Shown here one piece after another: positions 26,940-35,762 of a stretch of DNA of 64,000 nucleotides. The notes under the pieces are model-generated. The model ran no database searches. It was given only the letters and a program-made list of their open reading frames with translations, and was not told the origin of the DNA. The position numbers and the translations under genes were made by a program. How positions within the stretch are numbered: the stretch's first letter is position 1; the number at the start of each line of letters is the position of its first letter. Source of the DNA: Pseudomonas sp. ATCC PTA-122608 (lineage in GTDB: Bacteria; Pseudomonadota; Gammaproteobacteria; Pseudomonadales; Pseudomonadaceae); assembly GCF_001952855.1 (NCBI RefSeq), contig NZ_LPNO01000012.1, forward strand, positions 41,440-105,439, read 5' to 3'.

Positions 26940-26967
26940 CGATGTATCTCCGGTGGGTTTCTCCCTC

Positions 26968-26996
26968 TGTGTGGTGCCTGATTTGTGACCGGTTCC
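26968..26996 (-). promoter_or_regulatory. hrp box of the rspF-rspG-rscC-rspT-rspV operon
   Basis: The minus strand reads GGAACC-N16-CCACACA, a perfect consensus with the same outer blocks as the rspJ box. It lies between the rspE stop and the rspF start. Confidence 0.93.
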
Positions 26997-27043
26997 ATCG
27001 ATGGACCTATTTATTTACAAAACGCTTTTACGCAGAGAAATCC

Positions 27044-27634
27044 TCACTTGGTTTTTGCCTTGGCGGGAGGTGCCATCAGGTTATTCAGGGCATCCGTCCA
27101 ATTGATGTGAAACCCACCATCGTCGGTTTCAAGCACCAGCGACCGGGCGGGCAGCCCGTTTTCAACCCGAAGCGTCCATGGCACACCGCAATGGCGACCG
27201 AGCCATTGCTCGACATGTTCGCGGTCCAACGGATTGCACAGCAGGCTTGCCTTGACCGTTGGCAATTGGGCATCCAGCAGTTTATTGAGCAGCGCACTAA
27301 CACATTGAGCGGGCAGGGTGTCTTCCAGCAAGTTTCGAATGGCGCTGTTAATGACTGAGGTGGCGGTGTGTTCCAGGTTGTCGTGCATCGCCTGGCGTTC
27401 TAACTCCCAGTGAAGCAGCTGGGCATTGGCGCGTTGCCAGAACGCGTTGCCTGCGCTTTCCAGTATGTGCTCGCAATGGGCTTCGGCTTGGCTTATGAGC
27501 GTTTGCGCCTGGGCTTCGGCGCGTTCGAGCAGGTGACGGGCCTGGGCATGCTCAGCCAGCATTTCTCTAGGAATCAGGGCCGCCGGAAGGTTGGAGGGTA
27601 CGGTGTGCAGCTCAATCTTGCGGGTACAAAACAT
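27044..27634 (-). CDS. rspE: RspE, SctL stator protein
   Basis: 196 residues; start MFCTRKIELHTVP at 27634 preferred over longer reading inside rspD. The N-terminal half is a long coiled coil (REMLAEHAQARHLLERAEAQAQTLISQAEAHCEHILE) and the C-terminal half is the FliH/YscL globular part that binds the ATPase N-terminus. HrpE is the P. syringae equivalent. Last gene of the rspA operon, overlapping rspD by 23 bp; its stop is 48 bp before the next operon's hrp box. Confidence 0.86.
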   Translation of the reverse strand: MFCTRKIELHTVPSNLPAALIPREMLAEHAQARHLLERAEAQAQTLISQAEAHCEHILESAGNAFWQRANAQLLHWELERQAMHDNLEHTATSVINSAIRNLLEDTLPAQCVSALLNKLLDAQLPTVKASLLCNPLDREHVEQWLGRHCGVPWTLRVENGLPARSLVLETDDGGFHINWTDALNNLMAPPAKAKTK

Positions 27635-28193
27635 GGTCGGCGTTCTCGCTACGCGCCCGCAGGGCATCATCGGAAGGGTTGGAGGCGGTGCGCCAAAGCG
27701 CGGCTTGCCAAAGGGTATCCAGGCGGCCATGGGGGTCTGTCAGCTTGGGATGCTGCTCCACCTGAAGTATCCGTGAGCGGGCAAAGCTCAAGCGCAGTCG
27801 CTGCCAGATCACGGGGGCCACCCATGCACGCAGGTACTGCAACGGATCGTCGACGTTGACGGGTATTGGGTCTGGTCCCAGGGCTTTGGCCAGTCGCTGG
27901 CACCAAATAAGCTGTTCCTGATTCAACCCACTGTCGCCGGGAGCGTTGCACACCTCATTGACCAGTATCAGGACGAGGTCGCGCTGTTGTGCGCAGATCA
28001 GCACCAGTTGCAGCAAGGTCGGAGAAGGGGACGGGGGGAGTTCGGGGTTTATGCCGAACAGGTGACTCACCCGTGCATGGTGGCTGCGTGAAAGCACCGC
28101 TGTTTCCACAAAGCCTGTTTGCGTGCGCCAATCCTGGTGGGCCTTCTCCCAGGGGGAAGCCCACCACCGTACCCAAGTGAGATTTTCACTCAT
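27612..28193 (-). CDS. rspD: RspD, SctK-type sorting platform protein (HrpD)
   Basis: 193 residues from the ATG at 28193, which overlaps the rscJ end by eight bases (ATGAGTGA). Tryptophan-rich start (MSENLTWVRWWASPWEKAHQDW) and a C-terminal half with WVAPVIWQRLRLSFARSRILQ. HrpD/YscK/OrgA proteins link SctQ pods to the inner ring. The family is poorly conserved; the call rests on order between rscJ and rspE. Confidence 0.8.
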   Translation of the reverse strand: MSENLTWVRWWASPWEKAHQDWRTQTGFVETAVLSRSHHARVSHLFGINPELPPSPSPTLLQLVLICAQQRDLVLILVNEVCNAPGDSGLNQEQLIWCQRLAKALGPDPIPVNVDDPLQYLRAWVAPVIWQRLRLSFARSRILQVEQHPKLTDPHGRLDTLWQAALWRTASNPSDDALRARSENADHVLYPQD

Positions 28194-28965
28194 GGGCATG
28201 GGCTATTGCGGGCGCGGGTGCGCGCGTTGCCCTGCGGCGCCAGACCAGCCACGCAATGCCTCCCAGCACAAGGGCCACCAGAGGCGCCATGATGCTGGTG
28301 CGCCAGAATCCAAGGTCTTGCTCCGGTACCAGAAAAGGGCCGAGGTAGGTGAGCTTTTGCTTCTCGGTATAGGCGGTGGCCGGTACGAAAATGACGGTCA
28401 GTTTTGTCGTGTTTTCGAGGGCTGAGGCCATGCCGGGAATACCGCTGGCTACCATCCTGCGCACCCGCGCATTGATATTGTCAGGGTCCAGCCGCAGATC
28501 ATGCTTGATGAACACGGAAGCGGATGCCGGCTGTACCGGCTCGCCGGGCGCCACCCGCTCAGGCAGCACCACATGTACGCGTGCAACGATCACACCGTCT
28601 ATATTTGACAAGGTCGCTTCCAGTTCCTGGGACAGCGCGTAGATGTAACGTGCGCGCTCCTCCAGCGGCGTGGAGATCACGCCTTCCTTGCGGAAGATGT
28701 CCCCCAATGTCGAACGGGCCACCTTGGGCAGTCCGACAGCTTCCAGAGTACGCACAGCCCGGCTGATGTCCCCCGTCCTGACGCGAACAGTTACTCCGTC
28801 CTTTGCCGGAACCTTCTGGGCACGGATCTGTTTGTCTGCCAGTTCCGCGATGACTTCATTGGCTTCCTGCTCGGATAGATTGCGGTGCAGCTCTACACTT
28901 TCTCCGCAGCCTGCCAGCATCAGCAGTGCCGAAAAAAGTAATGTGGTGCTTAGACGGCGGTACAT
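28186..28965 (-). CDS. rscJ: RscJ, SctJ inner-membrane ring lipoprotein
   Basis: 259 residues. Lipobox LMLAGC near residue 20; then the two ring-building domains (SEQEANEVIAELADKQIRAQKVPAKDG and ASASVFIKHDLRLDPDNINARVRRMVASGIPGM), and one C-terminal membrane segment (SIMAPLVALVLGGIAWLVW). The conserved GLP...FRKEGVISTPLEERARYIYALSQELEATL region is intact. Normal length. Five bases after rspB. Confidence 0.95.
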   Translation of the reverse strand: MYRRLSTTLLFSALLMLAGCGESVELHRNLSEQEANEVIAELADKQIRAQKVPAKDGVTVRVRTGDISRAVRTLEAVGLPKVARSTLGDIFRKEGVISTPLEERARYIYALSQELEATLSNIDGVIVARVHVVLPERVAPGEPVQPASASVFIKHDLRLDPDNINARVRRMVASGIPGMASALENTTKLTVIFVPATAYTEKQKLTYLGPFLVPEQDLGFWRTSIMAPLVALVLGGIAWLVWRRRATRAPAPAIAHAHE

Positions 28966-28969
28966 GCAC

Positions 28970-29341
28970 CTACCCCATGTTCGAGACTTTTTCGATGCCT
29001 TTTGTAACCGCGCTCAGTACCTTCACCTTTGCCGTCACCTCGAGGTGCCCGTCGACAAGCGACTGGGGAAACTCGTTGGCTTCCCTGGTGTTCTTGTTCT
29101 GGCTCGCATCCCGAAACCCCTTGGCGATGCGGCTTGGCAGCGTCGTCGACGCCGTGGCGCCCAAGAGTGAAAGGGGCGCCGCCAGGGTAGTCGCGCTTTC
29201 TCTTCCATGCGGTTTGGTCTGGCTTAGCTCTGCGTTGAAAAAATGAGTGTCGGAAGTCCGGTTGATTGCGGTTGGCGTATCAGGCCACGTGGTGATGTTC
29301 CTGCGTTGTGAAAACTCTATGTCGGTGTGGGGAATATCCAC
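28970..29341 (-). CDS. rspB: RspB, HrpB/SctI-like inner rod protein
   Basis: 123 residues with a disordered polar N-terminus and a C-terminal helical segment (FPQSLVDGHLEVTAKVKVLSAVTKGIEKVSNMG). This matches the plan of inner rod proteins, whose C-terminal helix packs in the basal body channel. It is placed between rspA and rscJ as hrpB is in P. syringae; no harpin gene intervenes. Confidence 0.8.
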   Translation of the reverse strand: MDIPHTDIEFSQRRNITTWPDTPTAINRTSDTHFFNAELSQTKPHGRESATTLAAPLSLLGATASTTLPSRIAKGFRDASQNKNTREANEFPQSLVDGHLEVTAKVKVLSAVTKGIEKVSNMG

Positions 29342-29384
29342 ATGAACCTCCAGCGAATGTATCGATTGCTGCTCCTGTGAAGAT

Positions 29385-29408
29385 CTCCTCAGCCGTTGAG
29401 CTGAGGAG
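29385..29408 (-). other. Intercistronic hairpin between rspA and rspB
   Basis: A perfect 9-bp stem, CTCCTCAGC with GCTGAGGAG, around a 6-base loop, 11 bases after the rspA stop. No T-run follows, so it is more likely an mRNA processing/stability hairpin or a leaky attenuator than a full terminator. It would fit the need for more pilin than of downstream products. Confidence 0.65.
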
Positions 29409-29419
29409 AGCTTCCTTAC

Positions 29420-29587
29420 TTAGGCGAATCTCAATGATTTAACGCGCCCTGCTTTCGCTGTAGTAAGTTCTTGCTCGGCCGTTTTTGCAGCTTCTTCGAC
29501 AATTTTCTTTTCTTTATCTGCGTTGAGCCGGTCCAGTTGTGCTTGGTTGCCGGCACTAAGGCCGCCTGCGGAACCGATTGTGGACAT
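29420..29587 (-). CDS. rspA: RspA, candidate Hrp pilin/needle subunit (SctF-like), 55 residues
   Basis: Short gene read directly from the minus strand: starts MSTIGSAGGLSAGNQAQ, continues as one charged helix (LDRLNADKEKKIVEEAA), and ends VKSLRFA. A Gly/Ser/Ala-rich start and a single long helix fit the small self-assembling pilins, although P. syringae HrpA is about twice as long. It is the first gene after a near-consensus hrp box and stands where hrpA does (next to the activator gene, before hrpB). GGTGA stands close before the ATG. Identity rests on position and architecture. Confidence 0.72.
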   Translation of the reverse strand: MSTIGSAGGLSAGNQAQLDRLNADKEKKIVEEAAKTAEQELTTAKAGRVKSLRFA

Positions 29588-29676
29588 ATGTCACCTTTCG
29601 TATGTGTTAAGAAAAGATTCAGATAGCGCGCATACTCGCTATCGTAACGGGGTGAGCGACGATGTTGCTCAATTTA

Positions 29677-29705
29677 TAGGTGGTTGAGGAGGTATGGAGC
29701 GTTCC
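29677..29705 (-). promoter_or_regulatory. hrp box of the rspA-rspB-rscJ-rspD-rspE operon
   Basis: The minus strand reads GGAACG-N16-CCACCTA: one mismatch (last base of the -35 block) from GGAACC-N16-CCACNNA. It lies 90 bp before the rspA ATG, leaving a fairly long leader. Confidence 0.85.
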
Positions 29706-29855
29706 AGTTTGACTGAGTGGACTTGTTTTAAATTGTTTCTTGTATAGATTGAGGCCGATGGTTTATACAGGTTTGCGAGTGACGGCCGAGCCGATATTGT
29801 TTCTGCATTTGTGCAAAAAGTTACGAAGAGAGCACTTCCGTCACGCTCCAGACGC

Positions 29856-30779
29856 TCATGCCAGGGATATTTCGAGCTGCTTCATCCGGTAGTAGAGCGT
29901 TCGCTTGGCAACCCCCAATTCGACGGCGACTACGTCCACATTGCGCCCGTGCCGTCGTAAGGCATCTTCAATCAATGACTTCTCGATTTGTTGCAGCCGT
30001 TCCTTGAGGCCTGTTTCTGTCTCCTGGTGGTCCTGTGTCGACTCTGAAAGCGGCGGCAGGCCCAACACAAATCGCTTGGCCGTCGAGCGCAGTTCACGGA
30101 CATTGCCCGGCCAGTGATGGCACAGTAATCGTTGCAGCAGCGCACTGGGCGGCGAGGGAGCAGGGCACTTAAAGTGCTCTGACTCTTCGCGGATCATGTT
30201 CAGAAACAACGGCACAATCCGCTCACGGCGTTCGCGCAATGGCGGGAGCTTGATATCGACTACGTTCAGGCGAAAGTAAAGGTCGCGCCTGAACGCTCCC
30301 TGTTCGACCATTTCATGCAGTGACTGCTGTGCAGAGGCGATGACCCGCATGTCCACCGGGATAAACCGCGTGGAGCCCAGGCGTTCTACACCCCGGCACT
30401 CCAATACGCGCAGTAGCTTGGCCTGCAGGTTGAGCGGCATGCTGTCAATTTCATCAAGATATAAGGTACCCAAGTGGGCGGCCTCGACAAATCCGGCCCG
30501 GGATTGCATCGCACCGGTATAGGCCCCGCTGTTGACACCAAACAGTTGGCTTTCAGCCAGGCTTTCCGGTATCGCCGCGCAGTTGACGGCAACAAAGTTG
30601 CCCTTTCTCCGAGACAGGATATGTATGCGGTGTGCCAACGTGTCTTTACCTGTTCCGGTTTCTCCCAGCAGTAGCATATCGATATTAAGGGTGGCGGTAT
30701 TACGGAGAGTGGCTTCTATACAAGGGCATTCGGTAAGGGGTGAGTTTGATACATCCTCAGTGTGATAGGAGACCGACAT
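29856..30779 (-). CDS. rspR: RspR, HrpR/HrpS-type sigma54 enhancer-binding protein
   Basis: 307 residues with no receiver or sensor domain: an AAA+ domain begins almost at once. Walker A GETGTGKD is at 39-46, GAYTGA at 85-90 (the Tyr variant of GAFTGA, as I recall for HrpR/HrpS), Walker B GTLYLDEID near 104-112, and a Fis-type HTH at the end (VDVVAVELGVAKRTLYYRMKQLEI). It should open the sigma54 promoter of rspL. P. syringae needs the HrpR-HrpS pair; only one gene exists here. RspV would be its negative partner. It is transcribed towards rspA but separated by 150 bp and an hrp box. Confidence 0.93.
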   Translation of the reverse strand: MSVSYHTEDVSNSPLTECPCIEATLRNTATLNIDMLLLGETGTGKDTLAHRIHILSRRKGNFVAVNCAAIPESLAESQLFGVNSGAYTGAMQSRAGFVEAAHLGTLYLDEIDSMPLNLQAKLLRVLECRGVERLGSTRFIPVDMRVIASAQQSLHEMVEQGAFRRDLYFRLNVVDIKLPPLRERRERIVPLFLNMIREESEHFKCPAPSPPSALLQRLLCHHWPGNVRELRSTAKRFVLGLPPLSESTQDHQETETGLKERLQQIEKSLIEDALRRHGRNVDVVAVELGVAKRTLYYRMKQLEISLA

Positions 30780-31141
30780 ATTGTTATTACTCCAATATTG
30801 GATCGCATCACTGTTGTTAGACTTTTTGAGTCCTTTCGAACGTCCGGAAGTAAATCGGAAAATATCGGGTTTGTCATCTTGAGCGGGTAGTTAAGCCGTA
30901 GCGCTCGATGCGCAAGAAAGGTTAAGGGTGGGCGAGGTAATAAGAAGGCAAGTAACGGTGTGAGTTATATTTCTCATTGTGTTAAGGATAAATCCGAAAG
31001 TGACTGCGGATTTTTGAATCTGAAGATCTTTTTTGCTACCTATTGGTTGTCAATTAGTGTTGTGAGTGTTTTTGTTTTTTAATATATAAAGTTAATAACT
31101 GTGTCGCCGCGCCTTTTATCTATTCAAAAGCGTTTGTCCAC
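30780..31141. other. AT-rich gene-free segment between rspR and ychF
   Basis: About 360 bp with no credible gene. It is visibly richer in A+T than its neighbours, especially 31015-31110. It must carry the rspR promoter. A hairpin AAATCCG/CGGATTT (30990-31013) followed by TT on the plus strand looks like a small terminator with no plus-strand gene ahead of it. Confidence 0.5.
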
Positions 31142-31171
31142 AAAAAAGCCGATGCAGTGCATCGGCTTTTT
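31142..31171 (-). terminator. Rho-independent terminator after ychF
   Basis: AAAAAGCCGATGCA pairs with TGCATCGGCTTTTT across a very short loop, with a T run on the minus strand, 29 bases after the ychF stop. Confidence 0.9.
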
Positions 31172-31199
31172 GTTTTGCGGCATAGGCCGCAGGTGTCGC

Positions 31200-32300
31200 T
31201 TACACGTTGAAGCGGAAGTGCATCACGTCGCCATCCTTGACGATGTATTCCTTGCCTTCCAGGCGCCATTTACCGGCTTCCTTGGCACCGGCTTCACCCT
31301 TGAACTGGATGAAGTCGTTGTAGGCGATGACTTCGGCACGGATGAAGCCTTTTTCGAAGTCGGTGTGGATCACGCCAGCGGCTTGCGGGGCAGTGGCACC
31401 GACCTTGACGGTCCAGGCGCGGACTTCTTCAACACCGGCGGTGAAGTAGGTCTGCAGGTGCAGCATTTCGTAGCCGGCGCGGATCACGCGATTCAGGCCA
31501 GGCTCTTCCAGGCCCAGGGCCTCGAGGAACATGTCTTTCTCTTCGCCGTCTTCCAGCTCGGCGATTTCCGCTTCGATCTTGTTGCAGACCGGAACAACGA
31601 TCGCGCCTTCTTCTTCGGCAATGGCCAGGACCACGTCGAGCAGCGGATTGTTCTCGAAACCGTCTTCAGCGACGTTGGCGATGTACATCACAGGCTTGGT
31701 GGTCAGTAGGTGAAAGCCCTTGATCACGGCCTTTTCGTCGGTGCTCATGCTCTTCATCAGGCTGCGTGCCGGCTTGCCCAGGGTGAAGTGGGCAATCAGC
31801 TGCTCCAGCAAGGCTTTCTGGACCACTGCGTCCTTGTCGCCGCCCTTGGCGTTGCGCGTGACCTTTTGCAGTTGCTTTTCGCAGCTGTCGAGGTCGGCGA
31901 AGATCAGTTCCAGGTCGATGATCTCGATGTCGCGTTTCGGGTCGACGCTGTTGGAGACGTGAATCACGTTCTCGTCTTCGAAGCAGCGGACCACGTGCGC
32001 GATGGCATCGGTCTCACGGATGTTGGCGAGGAACTTGTTGCCCAGGCCTTCACCTTTCGACGCGCCGGCTACCAGGCCTGCGATGTCGACGAACTCCATG
32101 GTGGTCGGCAGGATGCGCTTTGGATTCACGATGGCCGCCAGGGCGTCCAGGCGTGTATCGGGCATCGGCACGATACCGGTGTTCGGCTCGATGGTGCAGA
32201 AGGGGAAGTTCTCCGCCGCAATACCGGATTTGGTCAGGGCGTTGAACAGGGTGGACTTGCCGACGTTAGGTAGGCCGACGATGCCGCAATTGAATCCCAT
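31200..32300 (-). CDS. ychF: YchF/OLA1-type redox-regulated ATPase
   Basis: 366 residues from [17 protein letters not shown], the conserved start; a longer frame upstream is ignored. P-loop GLPNVGKST at residues 8-16, switch region DIAGLV, NKIEAE in place of the usual NKxD specificity motif (the change that lets the family use ATP), and a C-terminal TGS domain ending [11 protein letters not shown]. It binds ribosomes and affects stress responses. Follows pth on the same strand, as in most gammaproteobacteria. Confidence 0.96.
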   Translation of the reverse strand: MGFNCGIVGLPNVGKSTLFNALTKSGIAAENFPFCTIEPNTGIVPMPDTRLDALAAIVNPKRILPTTMEFVDIAGLVAGASKGEGLGNKFLANIRETDAIAHVVRCFEDENVIHVSNSVDPKRDIEIIDLELIFADLDSCEKQLQKVTRNAKGGDKDAVVQKALLEQLIAHFTLGKPARSLMKSMSTDEKAVIKGFHLLTTKPVMYIANVAEDGFENNPLLDVVLAIAEEEGAIVVPVCNKIEAEIAELEDGEEKDMFLEALGLEEPGLNRVIRAGYEMLHLQTYFTAGVEEVRAWTVKVGATAPQAAGVIHTDFEKGFIRAEVIAYNDFIQFKGEAGAKEAGKWRLEGKEYIVKDGDVMHFRFNV

Positions 32301-32323
32301 GGTGTTTCCCCTCGGGTAAAGAG

Positions 32324-32908
32324 TCAGGCCTTCTGGCTGTGCAGGTTTTTCATCGCACGGTTCCATTCACCGGCGAAGATATCCGGCAGCACGCCGAGGG
32401 CAAAATCGATGCTGGCATCGAGTTTTTCCTGTTCGGCGCGTGGCGCACGACCCAGGACGAAATTTGAAACCATACTGGCAACGCCCGGGTGGCCAATGCC
32501 AAGCCGCAAGCGGTAAAACGTATTCTGATTGCCCAACTGCGCGATGATGTCGCGCAGGCCATTATGCCCGCCATGCCCGCCGCCTTGCTTGAGCTTGGCA
32601 ACGCCGGGTGGCAGGTCAAGTTCGTCATGGGCCACCAGGATTTCTTCGGGTTTGATCCGGAAGAAGCCCGCAAGCGCCGCGACAGCCTGGCCGCTGCGGT
32701 TCATGTAGGTGGTGGGAATCAACAGACGAACATCCTGACCCTGATGCGAAAAGCGTCCGGTCAGGCCAAAATATTTGCGATCGGCCGTAAGGTTTACACC
32801 TTGTGCGTGGGCGATGCGCTCAACAAAAAGGGCCCCCGCGTTATGCCGGGTCTGTTCGTATTCGGCGCCTGGATTTCCCAGGCCAACGATCAGTTTAATG
32901 GCAGTCAC
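32324..32908 (-). CDS. pth: Peptidyl-tRNA hydrolase
   Basis: 194 residues from a GTG with AAGGAAGG upstream. It cleaves peptidyl-tRNA released from stalled ribosomes. Catalytic His22 is in YEQTRHNAG, and [17 protein letters not shown] and [12 protein letters not shown] are intact. Order pth-ychF with 23 bp between suggests co-transcription. Confidence 0.97.
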   Translation of the reverse strand: MTAIKLIVGLGNPGAEYEQTRHNAGALFVERIAHAQGVNLTADRKYFGLTGRFSHQGQDVRLLIPTTYMNRSGQAVAALAGFFRIKPEEILVAHDELDLPPGVAKLKQGGGHGGHNGLRDIIAQLGNQNTFYRLRLGIGHPGVASMVSNFVLGRAPRAEQEKLDASIDFALGVLPDIFAGEWNRAMKNLHSQKA

Positions 32909-33073
32909 GACAGGGGCCCTTCCTTTGGAGTTGTGGATAACATCGCCGTTGGTGCGGCGAAAGTGGACGACAAAAGCTTAGTAACCGTTAGAGGCCAACT
33001 TCGCATTCTCGCCCGCTTTCTCGCTACGTTCCGGTCCGCGATGTTTCCTCAAGCTCCGGCATTACAGAGTGAA

Positions 33074-33673
33074 TTACTCTGCAGCGCCTTCTTCAGCTTC
33101 TGGTGCAACGCGTGGAGCGTGTACGTTTGCAACAGCTTTGTCGTCACCGTGAGCCAGTGCAACGAACTCAACGCCTTTAGGAGCCTTGAGGTCGGACAGG
33201 TGAACGATCGCGCCGATTTCCAGAGCCGACAAGTCGACTTCGATGAACTCAGGCAGATCTTTCGGCAGGCAGGTCACTTCGATGTCGGCGATAAGGTGCG
33301 AAACTTCGCCGCCTTTCTTGACCGGAGCTTCTTCACCAACGAAGTGCACAGGCACGATAGCGGTCAGTTTCTGACCAGCTACTACGCGTACGAAGTCAGC
33401 GTGCAGCACGTGGCCTTTAGCTGGGTGGCGTTGCAGTGCCTTGATGATGACGTTCTGCTTGGTGCCGCCAACGTTCAGCTCGATGATGTGGCTGTAAGCC
33501 GCGTCGTTTTCGAGCAGTTTGGCGACTTCTTTAGCCAGCATGCTGATGGATTCAGGGGCTTTTTCGCCACCGTAAACTACAGCTGGAACCAGGCTTGCGA
33601 GACGACGCAGGCGGCGGCTCGCACCTTTCCCCAGGTCGGAACGCAGTTCAGCATTCAAAGTAAAATCGTTCAT
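33074..33673 (-). CDS. rplY: 50S ribosomal protein L25, general stress (CTC) form
   Basis: 199 residues from [24 protein letters not shown]. Residues 1-95 form the 5S rRNA-binding L25 domain ([37 protein letters not shown]); the rest is the TL5/CTC beta domain. The tail is rich in Ala and Glu. Lies between prs and pth in the usual order, with a strong terminator ahead of it, so it likely has its own promoter in the 33674-33740 gap. Confidence 0.97.
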   Translation of the reverse strand: MNDFTLNAELRSDLGKGASRRLRRLASLVPAVVYGGEKAPESISMLAKEVAKLLENDAAYSHIIELNVGGTKQNVIIKALQRHPAKGHVLHADFVRVVAGQKLTAIVPVHFVGEEAPVKKGGEVSHLIADIEVTCLPKDLPEFIEVDLSALEIGAIVHLSDLKAPKGVEFVALAHGDDKAVANVHAPRVAPEAEEGAAE

Positions 33674-33740
33674 GTTGTATCTCCAAAATAACCACATTCG
33701 CCCTAGCGTTTGCGACCAGCGCTAAAGGCGATATGGGCAA

Positions 33741-33780
33741 AAAAGCCCCGCCCCAACAGAATGCTGGGGCGGGGCGCTTT
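33741..33780 (-). terminator. Rho-independent terminator after prs
   Basis: An 11-bp stem (GCCCCGCCCCA with TGGGGCGGGGC) around a 9-base loop, followed on the minus strand by six T. Confidence 0.93.
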
Positions 33781-33811
33781 TCGTCAGGTTGATGTCGCTA
33801 AGGTTTTACCC

Positions 33812-34753
33812 TTAACGGAACATCGCGCTGATCGATTCTTCGTTGCTGATGCGGCGAACCGCTTCGGCAACTACCGGTGCGATATCCAGTTGACGGATAC
33901 GCGAACAGGCTTGAGCGGCAGCGGACAACGGGATGGTGTTAGTCACCACCAGTTCGTCCAGCATTGAGTTCTCGATGTTCTCGATCGCTCGGCCCGACAG
34001 CACAGGGTGTGTGCAGTAGGCGAAGACTTTTGCTGCACCGTGCTCTTTCAAGGCTTTCGCCGCGTGGCACAGGGTGCCGGCGGTGTCGACCATGTCATCA
34101 ACCAGAATACAGGTACGCCCTTCGACATCACCGATGATATGCATCACTTCAGAGTGATTGGCTTTCTCACGGCGTTTGTCGATGATCCCGAGATCCACGC
34201 CCAGGGATTTGGCAACAGCCCGTGCACGCACGACGCCACCAATGTCCGGGGACACGATCATCAGGTTTTCAAAGCGCTGGTCTTCGATGTCATCCACCAG
34301 GACGGGGGAGCCGTAGATGTTATCTACTGGAATATCGAAGAACCCCTGGATTTGGTCAGCGTGCAGGTCAACCGTGAGAACACGGTCGATGCCTACCACG
34401 GTCAGCATGTCAGCAACGACTTTCGCGCTGATAGCCACACGTGCGGAACGCGGACGGCGATCCTGACGGGCATAACCAAAGTAAGGGATTACAGCTGTGA
34501 TTCGAGTCGCTGAGGAGCGGCGGAAGGCATCAGCCATCACGACGAGTTCCATCAGGTTATCGTTGGTCGGAGCGCAAGTCGGCTGAATAATGAAGACGTC
34601 TTTACCGCGAACGTTTTCATTGATCTCGGCTGTAATTTCGCCGTCGGAGAATTTACCGACAGAGATGTCACCGAGAGGGATATGCAGCTGACGTACAACA
34701 CGCCGAGCCAGATCGGGGTTGGCATTCCCCGTAAAGACCATCATCTTGGACAC
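33812..34753 (-). CDS. prs: Ribose-phosphate pyrophosphokinase (PRPP synthetase)
   Basis: 313 residues, normal length. It makes PRPP from ribose-5-phosphate and ATP for purines, pyrimidines, His, Trp and NAD. Seen: [23 protein letters not shown], the flexible loop [21 protein letters not shown], the [11 protein letters not shown] metal site and the PRPP loop [14 protein letters not shown]. Follows tRNA-Gln and ispE on the same strand. Confidence 0.98.
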   Translation of the reverse strand: MSKMMVFTGNANPDLARRVVRQLHIPLGDISVGKFSDGEITAEINENVRGKDVFIIQPTCAPTNDNLMELVVMADAFRRSSATRITAVIPYFGYARQDRRPRSARVAISAKVVADMLTVVGIDRVLTVDLHADQIQGFFDIPVDNIYGSPVLVDDIEDQRFENLMIVSPDIGGVVRARAVAKSLGVDLGIIDKRREKANHSEVMHIIGDVEGRTCILVDDMVDTAGTLCHAAKALKEHGAAKVFAYCTHPVLSGRAIENIENSMLDELVVTNTIPLSAAAQACSRIRQLDIAPVVAEAVRRISNEESISAMFR

Positions 34754-34798
34754 GCGCAGTACCTAGAGGCTGAGGGTAACCTGGATGAGTATAGAAAA

Positions 34799-34873
34799 TG
34801 GCAGGGGCGGCTGGATTCGAACCAACGCATGGCAGGATCAAAACCTGCTGCCTTACCGCTTGGCGACGCCCCT
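34799..34873 (-). tRNA. tRNA-Gln (UUG)
   Basis: 75 bases with encoded CCA. Acceptor AGGGGCG pairs with CGCCCCT; the anticodon loop reads TTTTGAT (TTG); T-arm GGTTCGAATCC. Its place between ispE and prs is standard in Pseudomonas. Confidence 0.95.
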
Positions 34874-34909
34874 GTATCTGTTGCAACGAGTACCCAGTAC
34901 TCGGTTCCT

Positions 34910-35761
34910 TTAGAGCAGACTTTGCAGCTTGCGATGCAACATCGAAACGTTGCTTCCCTTTGCTACAAACCCTGTAAGGGTCTCTGTAAGAAGGGCCGAG
35001 ACTTTATCAGCTTCAGCTTTGCTTGGGAAGCCCCCAAACACACAACTTCCAGTTCCGGTTAATTTTGCTTCGGTAAAATTACCTAGCAAATTCAAAGCGT
35101 TACGTACATCTGGATAACGCCTTGCTACAACCGGTAAGCAGTCATTTCGACTGTTTCCCTTGGGAACGGGGCGCACTTTAATGGGAGGAGAGTTACGTGT
35201 CAACAGTGGATCTGAAAAAATTTCTGCTGTACTTACAGATACTTGCGGAACAAGCACCACATACCACGGCTCTTCGGGGTCTACAGGGGTGAGTTTCTCC
35301 CCCACGCCTTCGGCAAAAGCGGCGTGCCCACGCACGAAAACCGGGACGTCCGCGCCCAGTGTCAGGCCCAGCGCCGCCAGGCGATCGTGGTCCCAGCCCA
35401 GCTGCCACAAGTGATTCAGGCCGAGCAACGTTGTCGCGGCATTCGAGCTGCCGCCACCGATGCCGCCACCCATGGGCAGGATTTTTTCGATCCAGATGTC
35501 GATGCCCAATGGGCAACCGGATTGTTCCTGAAGTTTTTTTGCGGCCTTCACAATCAGGTTGCTGTCGTGAGGCACGCCTTCGAATTCGGTGTGCAGTTGA
35601 ATCACGCCGTCATCACGAACGGCGAAAGTCAGCTCATCGCCGTAGTCAAGAAATTGAAAAATAGTCTGCAGCTCGTGATAGCCGTCTTCACGGCGACCGA
35701 GAATGTGCAGCATCAAATTCAGTTTGGCCGGGGAGGGCAGGGTCAGACGTTGCGCGGTCAT
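34910..35761 (-). CDS. ispE: 4-diphosphocytidyl-2-C-methyl-D-erythritol kinase
   Basis: 283 residues. GHMP kinase acting in the MEP isoprenoid pathway. [34 protein letters not shown] at the start, the ATP loop [21 protein letters not shown] and [11 protein letters not shown] near the end are all intact. One base separates it from lolB, so the two are surely co-transcribed. Confidence 0.97.
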   Translation of the reverse strand: MTAQRLTLPSPAKLNLMLHILGRREDGYHELQTIFQFLDYGDELTFAVRDDGVIQLHTEFEGVPHDSNLIVKAAKKLQEQSGCPLGIDIWIEKILPMGGGIGGGSSNAATTLLGLNHLWQLGWDHDRLAALGLTLGADVPVFVRGHAAFAEGVGEKLTPVDPEEPWYVVLVPQVSVSTAEIFSDPLLTRNSPPIKVRPVPKGNSRNDCLPVVARRYPDVRNALNLLGNFTEAKLTGTGSCVFGGFPSKAEADKVSALLTETLTGFVAKGSNVSMLHRKLQSLL

Positions 35762-35762
35762 G

